Assembly: GCF_027853965.1 (NCBI RefSeq)
Contig: NZ_JAQGLB010000003.1
Location: 372,001 to 436,000 of the forward strand
DNA from: Saccharopolyspora indica
GTDB taxonomy: Bacteria > Actinomycetota > Actinomycetes > Mycobacteriales > Pseudonocardiaceae
Direction of reading: 5' to 3'
Length of the DNA: 64,000 nt
The translations under genes and the position numbers were made by a program. The notes under the pieces are model-generated. The model searched no databases, was not told where the DNA came from, and was given only the letters and a program-made list of their open reading frames with translations. Every line of letters begins with the position of its first letter. The stretch's first letter is position 1. This document shows, piece by piece, positions 25,493-35,103 of the stretch.

Positions 25493-26719
25493 TCAGGCCG
25501 TCTCGAAGGTCGCGGCCAGGCCCTGCCCGCCGCCGATGCACATCGTGGCCAGACCCCTGCCGCCACCGCGTCGCCGCAGCTCGTGCAGCAGCGTGGTGAC
25601 CATGCGCATCCCGGTGGCACCGATCGGGTGCCCCAGCGAGATCCCGGAACCGTTGACGTTGAGCCGGTCGTGGTCGCGCCAGTCCCACCCCTCCAGCACC
25701 GACAGCACCTGCACCGCGAAGGCCTCGTTGAGCTCCACGAGATCCAGGCCGTCGAGCAGGCTGCGCGTGTCGGTCCCGCTGCGCGCCGCGAGCTTGTCCA
25801 CCGCGGGCACCGGGCCGATGCCCATCCGGGCGGGATCGCACCCCGCCGCGGCCCAGGAGTCCAGGAATCCCAGCGGTTCCAGGCCGAGCTCCGCGAGCCG
25901 GTCCTCGGCGACGAGCAGGCAGGCGGCCGCCGCGTCGTTCTGCTGGCTGGCGTTGCCCGCCGTGACGGTCCCGTCCGGCACGATGGTCCGCAGCCGGGCC
26001 AAGGCCTCCGGCGTGGAATCGGGACGCACGCCCTCATCGGTGTCGACCACGACCGGGTCGCCCTTGCGTCGCGGCACCTCGACCGGAACCACCTCGTCGG
26101 CGAACCGGCCTTCCTTCCAAGCCGCGGCAGCCCTCTGGTGACTGCGCGCCGCGTAGGCGTCGGCCTGCGCACGCTCGATCCCGTAGTCCGACGCGAGGTT
26201 CTCGGCCGTCTCGATCATTCCCGAGATCCGGCCGAAGCGGGCTTCGGGCTGCGAGCGCTCCCGGCCCCGGTCGAGCCGGTCGTAGAGCGAGACAGTTCCG
26301 GCGCGAGCTCCCCACCGGGTCGCGGTGGAGTAGTACTCGATGCGGCTCATCGACTCCACGCCGCCCACCAGCACCACGTCCGCGGCGCCGGTCTGCACCA
26401 TCATCGCGCCCGTCACCAGTGCCTGGAGACCACCGCCGCACCGGCGGTCCAGCTGCATCCCGGGCACGCCGATCGGCAGGCCCGCGTGCAGCGCCACCCA
26501 GCGACCGACGCACGGCACCTCGGAGTTGGCGTAGGACTGGGCGAAGACCACGTCGTCGATGCGTTCGGCGTCGACGCCGGACCGCGCCACCACCGCCTTG
26601 ACCACGGTAGCGGCGAGATCCTCCACCGGGACGTCGCGGAGGGCGCCGCCGAAGGCGCCGACCGGGGTTCGCAACGGGCTGACGATCGCGGCGCGGCGCA
26701 CCGATTTCGAAGCAGGCAC
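25493..26719 (-). CDS. Thiolase (acetyl-CoA acyltransferase)
   Basis: 408 residues from a GTG preceded by AAGGAG. A full set of thiolase residues: nucleophilic Cys in DRRCGGGLQALVTGAM near residue 90, GGVESMS near 117, NEAFAVQ near 340, the His of GHPIGATG near 370, and the C-terminal Cys of CIGGGQG near 398. It therefore should carry out normal thiolytic cleavage or condensation, in contrast to the Ltp2-like protein at 13569. Likely the last beta-oxidation step, releasing acetyl- or propionyl-CoA. Confidence 0.92.
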   Translation of the reverse strand: MPASKSVRRAAIVSPLRTPVGAFGGALRDVPVEDLAATVVKAVVARSGVDAERIDDVVFAQSYANSEVPCVGRWVALHAGLPIGVPGMQLDRRCGGGLQALVTGAMMVQTGAADVVLVGGVESMSRIEYYSTATRWGARAGTVSLYDRLDRGRERSQPEARFGRISGMIETAENLASDYGIERAQADAYAARSHQRAAAAWKEGRFADEVVPVEVPRRKGDPVVVDTDEGVRPDSTPEALARLRTIVPDGTVTAGNASQQNDAAAACLLVAEDRLAELGLEPLGFLDSWAAAGCDPARMGIGPVPAVDKLAARSGTDTRSLLDGLDLVELNEAFAVQVLSVLEGWDWRDHDRLNVNGSGISLGHPIGATGMRMVTTLLHELRRRGGGRGLATMCIGGGQGLAATFETA

Positions 26720-26787
26720 GATGAATTCTCCTTGGCGAGAGCTGCACAGCAGCGCTTGTTCGGACTTCCGCGGCTCGGGCAGCAGAC

Positions 26788-27960
26788 CTAGGCCGAGTCG
26801 TCCGCTCGATCCGGCAGTTCCAGTTCCGCCGCCTCCGCGCGGATCGCCGCGGTGTCCGCGCCCAGTGCCGGGACGCGCCCCTCGGGCACTTCCCAGCCCC
26901 GCCCCAAGGCGGGCGGCAGCAGTGCCGCGACGGGCCCGACGGGCGATCCGACCTGGCGCCAGCGGTGGCGCTGCGCCAGCTGCGGGTGCTCGGCGAGGTC
27001 GCGGACGCTGTTCAGCCGCGCGTTGCCGATGCCCGCTTCGTCGGCGAGTCGCTGGATGTCCGCGAGGTCGCGGGCCGCGCACCAGGCGCCGAGGATTTCG
27101 TCGAGTTCCGCGCGCCGGGCCACCCGGTCGGCGTTGCGCGCGTAGCGGGCGTCCTCGACCAGGTCCGGGCGCCGCAGGAGGTCACCGGCCAGGCGGCGCC
27201 ATTCGCGATCGCTGGTGGTACCGAGGACCGCCGTCTGGCCGTCCTTGGTGGCGTACGCGCCGTAGGGGGCGATCATCGGCGAGCCCATGCCGACCGGCTC
27301 CGGCTCCTCGCCGCCGTGCAGCACCGCGTTGAGCGCGAAGCCCATCATCTCCGCGACCACGTCGAGCATCGCGATCGGGATGACGGTGCCGCGCCCCGTC
27401 CGGTCCCGGTCGTAGAGCGCGGCGAGGACCGAGGAGTACGCGTAGAGGGCCGTGCCGATGTCGGCGACGGGGATGCCGGGCTTGGCCGGCTGTCCCGGCA
27501 GCCCGGTGATCGAAGCGGACCCGCCCTCGGCCTGCACGAGCAGGTCGTAGGCCCGCTTGTGGTCGAGCGGGCCTCCCCGGCCGTAGCCGGAGATGTCGAC
27601 GACGATCAGCTGCGGATAGCGCTCCAGCAGGTCCGCCGGGTCGAGGCCCAGCCGACCCAGCGCACCCGGCGCCAGGTTGCTGACCAGCACGTCGGCCTTG
27701 GTCAGCAGTCGCGCGAAGACCTCGGCGTCGGCCGAATCGGTCAGGTTCAGCTCGGCGGATTCCTTGCCGTGGTTGAGCCAGACAAAGTGCGCGGCCATGC
27801 CGCGCACCACCCCGTCGTAGTGCCGGGTGGAGTCGCCGATCCCGGGGTTCTCCACCTTGATCACGCGGGCGCCGAGGTCGGCGAGGTGACGGGTGCACAG
27901 CGGGGCCGAGATCGCCTGCTCGATCGACAGGACCGTGATCCCCTCCAGGGGAGCGCTCAC
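26788..27960 (-). CDS. CaiB/BaiF family III CoA-transferase
   Basis: 390 residues from a GTG with GGAG seven bases upstream (MSAPLEGITVLSIEQ). Family III features: LADLGARVIKVENPGIGD near residue 27, WLNHGKESAELNL near 61, DISGYGRGGPL near 122, and nucleophilic Asp167 in PVADIGTALY. It lacks the racemase His motif. The pattern resembles succinyl-CoA:mesaconate or citramalate-type transferases, but this is only a family guess. It lies between the thiolase and another CoA-transferase and carries AT-box 9 at its own promoter. Confidence 0.87.
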   Translation of the reverse strand: MSAPLEGITVLSIEQAISAPLCTRHLADLGARVIKVENPGIGDSTRHYDGVVRGMAAHFVWLNHGKESAELNLTDSADAEVFARLLTKADVLVSNLAPGALGRLGLDPADLLERYPQLIVVDISGYGRGGPLDHKRAYDLLVQAEGGSASITGLPGQPAKPGIPVADIGTALYAYSSVLAALYDRDRTGRGTVIPIAMLDVVAEMMGFALNAVLHGGEEPEPVGMGSPMIAPYGAYATKDGQTAVLGTTSDREWRRLAGDLLRRPDLVEDARYARNADRVARRAELDEILGAWCAARDLADIQRLADEAGIGNARLNSVRDLAEHPQLAQRHRWRQVGSPVGPVAALLPPALGRGWEVPEGRVPALGADTAAIRAEAAELELPDRADDSA

Positions 27961-28023
27961 GTCGCGGCTCCTTTCCATGACAGCCCTCGGGGCACAGGGG
28001 CGCCGCATCCGCGCGCCTTCAGC

Positions 28024-28048
28024 AAAAAATATATTATGTTCAATACTC
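28024..28048 (+). promoter_or_regulatory. AT-box copy 9
   Basis: Core AATATATTATGT (28028-28039), an exact match to the consensus, in the 107-bp gap between two minus-strand CoA-transferase genes and 68 bp before the downstream start. Confidence 0.65.
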
Positions 28049-28067
28049 GTTCCGGTCAACGGAGAAC

Positions 28068-29306
28068 TCAGCCGCGCGGCCCCGCGACCACTCCGCGCGA
28101 GCGAAGCGCGCTGATCTCGGCAGCGCTGAGCCCGAGCCGGGCAGCCAGCACCTCATCCGTCTCGCGCCCCAGCTCGGGCGCCGCTCCAGCGCCACCGTGA
28201 TCGCCGTTCCAGCGCATCGGCGACCGGGCCGTGATCGCCTCGGCACCGCCGGGCAAGGTCGCGTCGGCCAGCACGGCGTGCCGTCCGGCCCGGTGCTCGG
28301 CGACGACCTCGCCCATCCCCTGGTACTTGCCCCAGAGAACACGCGCGGCGTCGAGCTCGGCGCCCGCCTGCGCGCGGTCACGAGAGGCGAACCAGGGCTT
28401 GAGGATCGCGGTGATCGTCTCCCGGTGCCGGTAGCGGTCGGCCTCGTCCGCCCAGTCCGCTCCCAGCGCCGTCGCCAGCGCGGCGAAGACCTCGGCGGTG
28501 CCGGTCGCCTCGCACAGCGCCGACCACTGCCCCGGAGTCAGCGCCACGACCATCACCCGGCCGCCGTCCGAGCAGGCGAAATCGACGCCGAAGCTGCCGT
28601 AGACGTGGTTGCCGTGCCGCGACCGCTCGCTCCCCCGCCCGGCGACCTCGGACAGCCAGCCCAGGTTCGCGACCCCGGCCAGCGCGATGTCGGAGAGCGC
28701 CAGCTCGACGTAGGCACCCCGCCCGCTCCGGGACCTCTCGTAGAGCGCGGCGAGCACTCCCGTCGACACGGTCAGCCCCGCCACCAGGTCCCACGCGGGC
28801 AGCGCGTGGTTCACCGGCGACCCGACGGCCTCCGGACCGGTGATCCCCGGGATGCCGATCTCGGCGTTGACCGTGTAGTCCACCGCCGGGCTCCCGTCGG
28901 GATACCCCTGCACCCGCAGGTGGACGAGGTCAGGCCGCTGCGCGACCAGCACCTCGTTGGACATCCACCGGCGACCCACCACGTTGTCCACCAGCACGCC
29001 GCGGTTCTCGCCCGGCGCGGTCGCCAGCGCGACGACGAGCTCGCGCCCCTCGTCCGAGCGCATGTCCACGGCGATGGACCGCTTGCCCTTGTTCAGCGAG
29101 GTCCAGTAGTAGGAGTCCGCATCGGCGGCGCCGTCGCCATCGCCCACCAGGGGCCAGCGCCGGTGGTCGCTGCCACCACCGATCGGATCGATGCGCACGA
29201 CGTCCGCGCCCAGCTGCGCCAGCGTCATCCCACCGGTGGGCCCGGCGACGAAGCTCGCGCACTCGGTGATCTCCAGTCCGGACAACGGCCTCGGGGCATC
29301 GGTCAT
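28068..29306 (-). CDS. CaiB/BaiF family III CoA protein, 2-methylfumaryl-CoA isomerase (Mct)-like
   Basis: 412 residues from an ATG preceded by GGAAGG. It begins LSGLEITECASFVAGPTGGMTLAQLGADVVRID and has YYWTSLNKGKRSIAVDM near residue 67, VQGYPDGSPAVDYTVNAEIG near 132 and the catalytic Asp173 in LPAWDLVAG. These segments resemble 2-methylfumaryl-CoA isomerase (mesaconyl-CoA C1-C4 CoA transferase), which moves CoA within one molecule. The hydratase at 29877 resembles the next enzyme in that chemistry. The match is by recollection of the family and should be treated as tentative. Confidence 0.78.
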   Translation of the reverse strand: MTDAPRPLSGLEITECASFVAGPTGGMTLAQLGADVVRIDPIGGGSDHRRWPLVGDGDGAADADSYYWTSLNKGKRSIAVDMRSDEGRELVVALATAPGENRGVLVDNVVGRRWMSNEVLVAQRPDLVHLRVQGYPDGSPAVDYTVNAEIGIPGITGPEAVGSPVNHALPAWDLVAGLTVSTGVLAALYERSRSGRGAYVELALSDIALAGVANLGWLSEVAGRGSERSRHGNHVYGSFGVDFACSDGGRVMVVALTPGQWSALCEATGTAEVFAALATALGADWADEADRYRHRETITAILKPWFASRDRAQAGAELDAARVLWGKYQGMGEVVAEHRAGRHAVLADATLPGGAEAITARSPMRWNGDHGGAGAAPELGRETDEVLAARLGLSAAEISALRSRGVVAGPRG

Positions 29307-29370
29307 GGAACGCCTTCCACTTCTGCGCTTCGCGCGGCCGGACTGCGGATCGCCGGCCACTTGAGGCACA

Positions 29371-29394
29371 TGTTGACATTATATATTATCTTTC
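29371..29394 (-). promoter_or_regulatory. AT-box copy 10
   Basis: Plus-strand ACATTATATATT (29376-29387), preceded by TGTTG, in the divergent gap between the Mct-like and Dabb genes; about 70 and 90 bp from the two starts. Confidence 0.6.
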
Positions 29395-29477
29395 CGCAAG
29401 GGTGGGCCCGCTCGAACCGAGCCGGAAGCGGCCTGCCACCGCAACCCGCGCGGCACCGCCGGGAGATGGGTGAACCG

Positions 29478-29801
29478 ATGACTCTGCAGCACGTCGTGGC
29501 CTTCCGCTTCGGCCGCCCGCCCACCGATCACCAGCTCAGCGAGATGACGGCTGGAATCGAGTCGCTCTCGACCATCGGAGAGGCGCGCACGATCCGCTTC
29601 GGCCCCGACCTGACCGGTGCTCGCACCCGCGGCTACTCCCACCTGCTGTTCATGGAGTTCGACGACGAGCACGCCCTGGAGCGCTACCAGGAACACCCGG
29701 TCCACCGGCGCTTCGCGGACTGGATCGCCGAGCAGCAAGTCGGGCTGCTGGTGTTCGACTACCACGTCGACGACCGGACCCGCGTCTGGCCGAAGGCCTG
29801 A
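29478..29801 (+). CDS. Stress-responsive alpha/beta-barrel (Dabb) domain protein
   Basis: 107 residues from the second ATG (MTLQHVVAFRF), chosen because Dabb proteins begin right at this strand and the GGGAG at 29461 then has usable spacing; an ATG at 29466 is possible. Dabb is a small dimeric ferredoxin-like fold found in stress proteins and in some small-molecule cyclases. Typical motif: SHLLFMEFDDEHALERYQEHPVH near residue 55. It leads the row with the hot-dog hydratase. Catalytic role unknown. Confidence 0.8.
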   Translation: MTLQHVVAFRFGRPPTDHQLSEMTAGIESLSTIGEARTIRFGPDLTGARTRGYSHLLFMEFDDEHALERYQEHPVHRRFADWIAEQQVGLLVFDYHVDDRTRVWPKA

Positions 29802-29876
29802 CCGCGGACGCACGGCTGTCCAGGACATCCCGAGATGCCGGTGGATCAGACCGGTGGAAGGTTCGTGAGAACACCG

Positions 29877-30749
29877 ATGAAGCAATGGGAACCGCACACC
29901 GCGACCACGCACGAACTGGTCGATCCAGGACCCGTGGCCGCGCTGGCCAAGCTGTTCGACGATGAGGCACCGGCGCCCGGGGACGGTGACGCCCTTCCGC
30001 CGCTGTGGCACTGGGTCGCGCTGCCCCGGTGGCCGGTCTCCTCGGAGCTGGCGCTCGACGGCCACCCGGCGCGAGGCTCGTTCCTGCCCCCGGTCGAGCT
30101 GCCACGTCGGATGTTCGCCGGCGGCGAGGTGGCCTTCCACGCCGATGTCCGCATCGGCGAGACCGTGCGCCGCGAGTCCACAGTGGAGTCCGTGACGGAG
30201 AAGTCCGGCCGCTCCGGCGAGCTCGTGATCGTGGTCGTGCGCACCCGGCTGTTCGGCGCGGACGGACGACTGGCGGTCGAGGAGCGCCAGGACCTCATCT
30301 ACCGGGAAGCGGCCGAGCCGTCGGTCTCAACAGCCCGTGCCGATGTCGCCGCTGAGCTGCACCCGGTCGGTCGACCGCTGCGGCGGACGGGCCCGTGGAC
30401 CTGGGACTTCGCCACCGATCCCAGCCTGCTCATGCGCTTCTCAGCAGCCACCGCCAACGCGCACCGCATCCACTACGACTGGCCCTACGCGACCGCCGTC
30501 GAGGGATATCCCGGTCTCGTGGTGCACGGCCCGCTCATGACGCTCGCCCTGGCCGAGGTGCTCCGGCTCGAACAGCCTCCCGGCCGAGCCGTTCGCCTCA
30601 CCCACCGGAACCGGGCGCCGCTGTTCTGCGGCCAGGCCGCCGAAGTGCGCGGCGAGCCGACCGCGGACGGATTCGACCTCGACCTGCTCGGCCCCGACGG
30701 CCCCCGCACCAGCCTGGTGGCCGAGTTCGGAGGCGAACCCGCCGCGTAA
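29877..30749 (+). CDS. HTD2/mesaconyl-C4-CoA hydratase-like double hot-dog protein
   Basis: About 290 residues; the start is uncertain, since ATG 29835 and GTG 29865 are also in frame. The N-terminal FAS1-like dehydratase domain has LWHWVALPRWPVSSELALDG near residue 45 and PRRMFAGGEVAFHADVRIGE near 75. The C-terminal hot-dog half has FSAATANAHRIHYDWPYA near residue 195 with the hydratase Asn/His. Relatives include fungal HTD2 and bacterial mesaconyl-C4-CoA hydratase. With the Mct-like gene just across the divergent promoter, hydration of a mesaconyl-type CoA ester is a fair guess. Confidence 0.8.
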   Translation: MKQWEPHTATTHELVDPGPVAALAKLFDDEAPAPGDGDALPPLWHWVALPRWPVSSELALDGHPARGSFLPPVELPRRMFAGGEVAFHADVRIGETVRRESTVESVTEKSGRSGELVIVVVRTRLFGADGRLAVEERQDLIYREAAEPSVSTARADVAAELHPVGRPLRRTGPWTWDFATDPSLLMRFSAATANAHRIHYDWPYATAVEGYPGLVVHGPLMTLALAEVLRLEQPPGRAVRLTHRNRAPLFCGQAAEVRGEPTADGFDLDLLGPDGPRTSLVAEFGGEPAA

Positions 30750-30780
30750 CACGCGCCGACGAAGCCCGCAGCAACGACGA

Positions 30781-30810
30781 GTGCGGTCGGACCATCGGGT
30801 CCGACCGCAC
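30781..30810. terminator. Bidirectional hairpin terminator
   Basis: A perfect 13-bp stem GTGCGGTCGGACC/GGTCCGACCGCAC with loop ATCG, between the convergent hydratase and SDR genes. Confidence 0.8.
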
Positions 30811-30826
30811 TTCTCGTGCTCGGAGA

Positions 30827-31594
30827 TCACCGCGCGAGCCAGCCCCCGTCGACGGCGACGCAGTGACCGGTCACGAACGACGCGGCATCGGATCCCAGCC
30901 AGAGCACGACGTCGGCGATCTCGCGGGGAGCGCCGAGGCGTCCCATCGGTTCCAGCGCGACCATCGCGGCGCGGCCCTCCTCGGTGCCGCCGCTGAACTC
31001 CGCGGCCATCGGGGTGTCGATCGCGCCGGGGAGGACCGCGTTGACGCGGAGTCCCCGGGTGGCGTAGTCGAGGGCCGCTTTCTTGGTCAGCCCGACCACG
31101 CCGTGCTTCGACGCGGTGTAGGCCGTGAGCCCCAGCGAGGCGATCTCGCTGGCGACGGAGCCGGTGTTGATGATCGCGCCGCCGCCCCGGGGCAGCATGG
31201 CGGCGGCTTGGTACTTCACGCAGTGGAAGATTCCGGACAGGTTCACCGCGATGATGCGGTTCCAGGTCTCCACTTCAAGGGTGTCCACCGGGCCCGGCGC
31301 GTCGAAGGTGGCCGCGTTGTTGAACGCGACGTCCAGCCGACCGAAGACCTCCACGGCTCTGGTGACCGCACGCTCGACCTGCGCAGCATCGGCCACATCG
31401 ACCGGAAAGGCGCGCACCCCGCCGCCGGCGTCGGCGATCAGGGACGCGGTCTCGTCGAGGCCCGCCGCGCTGATATCGGCGATCGCGACATCGGCACCGG
31501 CCCCGGCGAAGGCCAGCGCCGTCGCCCGGCCGATGCCCGACCCGGCGCCGGTCACGAAGGCGACCTTCCCCGAGTAGTCGAATTTCGTTGTCAC
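30827..31594 (-). CDS. Short-chain dehydrogenase/reductase
   Basis: 255 residues. Motifs: VTGAGSGIG near residue 14, NNAATF (the usual NNAG with A) near 92, catalytic Ser, Tyr, Lys in NTGSVASEIA and AYTASKHGVVG near 143-165, and C-terminal CVAVDGGWLAR. Downstream of an aldehyde dehydrogenase on the same strand with a 66-bp gap, so likely in one transcript. It could oxidise an alcohol to the aldehyde or ketone used by the neighbour. Confidence 0.87.
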   Translation of the reverse strand: MTTKFDYSGKVAFVTGAGSGIGRATALAFAGAGADVAIADISAAGLDETASLIADAGGGVRAFPVDVADAAQVERAVTRAVEVFGRLDVAFNNAATFDAPGPVDTLEVETWNRIIAVNLSGIFHCVKYQAAAMLPRGGGAIINTGSVASEIASLGLTAYTASKHGVVGLTKKAALDYATRGLRVNAVLPGAIDTPMAAEFSGGTEEGRAAMVALEPMGRLGAPREIADVVLWLGSDAASFVTGHCVAVDGGWLAR

Positions 31595-31660
31595 AGAACG
31601 CTCCTCAGGCGCATTGGAATCGCGACCCGGCCGTCGCGAAGTTCGGGTGACGACAGCCGG

Positions 31661-33151
<1,491 letters not shown>

Positions 33152-33273
33152 GTCTCCTCCATCGCGGGCCACCGCGTGCCCCGTCCACCGAGTGGTCGCC
33201 GAGCGCTTCGCATCGGGTGAGGTCCTCCGGACGGATCGCACCGCATCAACGACAGGCGGTGAGCTTCGTGCAT

Positions 33274-33292
33274 CACATATAATGTTGTCAAC
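33274..33292 (+). promoter_or_regulatory. AT-box copy 11
   Basis: CACATATAATGT followed by TGTCAAC in the shared promoter region of two divergent aldehyde dehydrogenases. Confidence 0.55.
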
Positions 33293-33336
33293 CACAACGG
33301 TCCGCGAATTTCCCGCAGTGGCACCGGAATCGCGAT

Positions 33337-33354
33337 TGTCCAGATTGTTGGACA
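33337..33354. promoter_or_regulatory. Palindrome TGTCCA-N6-TGGACA in the ALDH divergent promoter
   Basis: Perfect 6-bp arms with a 6-base spacer (GATTGT), about 80 bp before the plus-strand ALDH. A second operator candidate in this gap, distinct from the AT-box; its regulator is unknown. Confidence 0.45.
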
Positions 33355-33432
33355 CTTCCGCTCGGGAACTCTTCCTAAGGTCGGAACACCGCCGCCGAAC
33401 GGTTCGGCGGCACGACCTGGCAAAGGGTGGAG

Positions 33433-34980
33433 ATGACCGCGCAGACCGACAGCCCTGCCGTGGACCGCAACGGGGTTCCGCACTACCGCATGTTCATCGG
33501 CGGCACTTGGGTCGATTCCGGGGAGCAGTACGACCTGATCAACCCCGCCACGGAGGAACTGGTCGCCACCGCCGCCAAGGGCGGCACCGACCACGCCGAC
33601 GCGGCGGTGGCGGCGGCCAAGCGGACCTTCGACGACGGGGTGTGGCGCAACACGCCGCCGGTGGAGCGGGCCGCTGTGCTCGACCGCGTGGTCGCGGGCC
33701 TGACGAGCCGGATCGAAGAGCTCACCGAGATCGGCACCCGCGAGGGAGGCTTCCCGCTGCGCCTGTCGCAGGCGATCTGCGTGGGCTTCCCGCTCCTGCA
33801 CACCCAGCACTTCGCCGACCTGACGCGACGCTACGAGTGGGAACGTCCCGGTCCGGTGGCCGGCCAGGTGCTGAGCACCCAGCTCGTCCGCCGGGAGCCG
33901 ATCGGTGTCTGCGTCGGCATCGTGCCGTGGAACTTCCCGCTGATCCTGACCGTGTGGAAGGCGATCCCGGCGCTCGCGGCGGGCAACAGCGTGGTCATCA
34001 AGACCGACGAGAAGACCCCGATCGCGGCGCTGGAACTGGCCGTGATCCTGCGCGAGGCCGGGCTGCCCGACGGTGCTTTCAACGTGGTCACCGGGGACGG
34101 TGAGACGGTCGGCGTGCACCTCACCCGCCACCCGGACGTCCGGATGATCGGATTCACCGGTTCCACCGAGATCGGGCGGCAGGTGATGCGCAACGCCGCC
34201 GACACCATCAAGCGGGTGACCCTCGAACTCGGCGGCAAGGGCCCCAACATCGTCCTCGACGACGCCGACCTCGACGCGGCCGTGGACGGCTCGATCTACG
34301 CGTTCCTGCTGCACGCCGGCCAGGCGTGCGAGTCCGGCACCCGGCTGCTGCTGCCCGCTTCGCTGCACGACGAGTTCGTGGACCGGCTGATCGCGCGGCT
34401 CAAGACCCTCAGGATCGGCAACCCGCTCGACCCGGCTACCGACATCGGCCCGGTGATGAGCGCCGACCAGCGCGACCGGATCCTCGGCTACATCGAGGCG
34501 GGCAAGCGGGAGGGCGCCACCCTCGCGCACGGTGGCGGCGTGCCCAGCGGCCCGGGCTTCGAACGCGGTTTCTGGGTCGAGCCGACGGTGTTCACCGGCG
34601 TCAGCAACGACATGTGCATCGCACGCGAGGAGATCTTCGGCCCGGTGCTGTCGGTGCTGCGCTACGACTCCGTCGACGAGGCGATCAAGATCGCCAACGA
34701 CACCGAGTACGGGCTGGCCGGCGCGGTGTGGAGCCAGGACATCCCGCGCGCGCTGGAGGTGGCCAACCAGCTCCAGGCGGGCTCGGTGTGGATCAACGAC
34801 TACCACAACATGTCCCAGCACATGCCCTTCGGCGGCTTCAAGCAGAGCGGCACCGGTCGCGAGCTCGGGCCCGACGCGCTCGACGAGTTCACCGAGGCGA
34901 AGGCCATCACGATCGACCTCAGCGGGCGGGTCGACCGCCGCGCCTACGGCCTGGTCCTCGGCACTCCCCCCAACGCCTGA
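33433..34980 (+). CDS. NAD-dependent aldehyde dehydrogenase, copy 2
   Basis: 515 residues from an ATG with AAAGGG five bases upstream; a GTG two codons earlier is less well placed. Motifs: IVPWNFPLILTVWKAIPALAAG near residue 164, GFTGSTEIG near 240, LELGGKGPNIVLDDADLDAA near 263, nucleophilic Cys in HAGQACESGTR near 298 and EEIFGPVLSVL near 400. General betaine/phenylacetaldehyde type. Followed by a strong terminator, so monocistronic. Confidence 0.92.
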   Translation: MTAQTDSPAVDRNGVPHYRMFIGGTWVDSGEQYDLINPATEELVATAAKGGTDHADAAVAAAKRTFDDGVWRNTPPVERAAVLDRVVAGLTSRIEELTEIGTREGGFPLRLSQAICVGFPLLHTQHFADLTRRYEWERPGPVAGQVLSTQLVRREPIGVCVGIVPWNFPLILTVWKAIPALAAGNSVVIKTDEKTPIAALELAVILREAGLPDGAFNVVTGDGETVGVHLTRHPDVRMIGFTGSTEIGRQVMRNAADTIKRVTLELGGKGPNIVLDDADLDAAVDGSIYAFLLHAGQACESGTRLLLPASLHDEFVDRLIARLKTLRIGNPLDPATDIGPVMSADQRDRILGYIEAGKREGATLAHGGGVPSGPGFERGFWVEPTVFTGVSNDMCIAREEIFGPVLSVLRYDSVDEAIKIANDTEYGLAGAVWSQDIPRALEVANQLQAGSVWINDYHNMSQHMPFGGFKQSGTGRELGPDALDEFTEAKAITIDLSGRVDRRAYGLVLGTPPNA

Positions 34981-34983
34981 GCA

Positions 34984-35010
34984 GTGGCCGCCCGGTCAGC
35001 GGGCGGCCAC
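34984..35010 (+). terminator. Hairpin terminator after aldehyde dehydrogenase 2
   Basis: Perfect 11-bp stem GTGGCCGCCCG/CGGGCGGCCAC with loop GTCAG, four bases past the stop codon. Confidence 0.75.
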
Positions 35011-35103
35011 CGGTTCGGGTTCGTCCCCGCGCCCCGATGGCGCAGAGCAATTCCGAGAAGCACCAATGAAATGAGCAATGCTGCTCAGGAGGTGTAGACG
35101 TTC

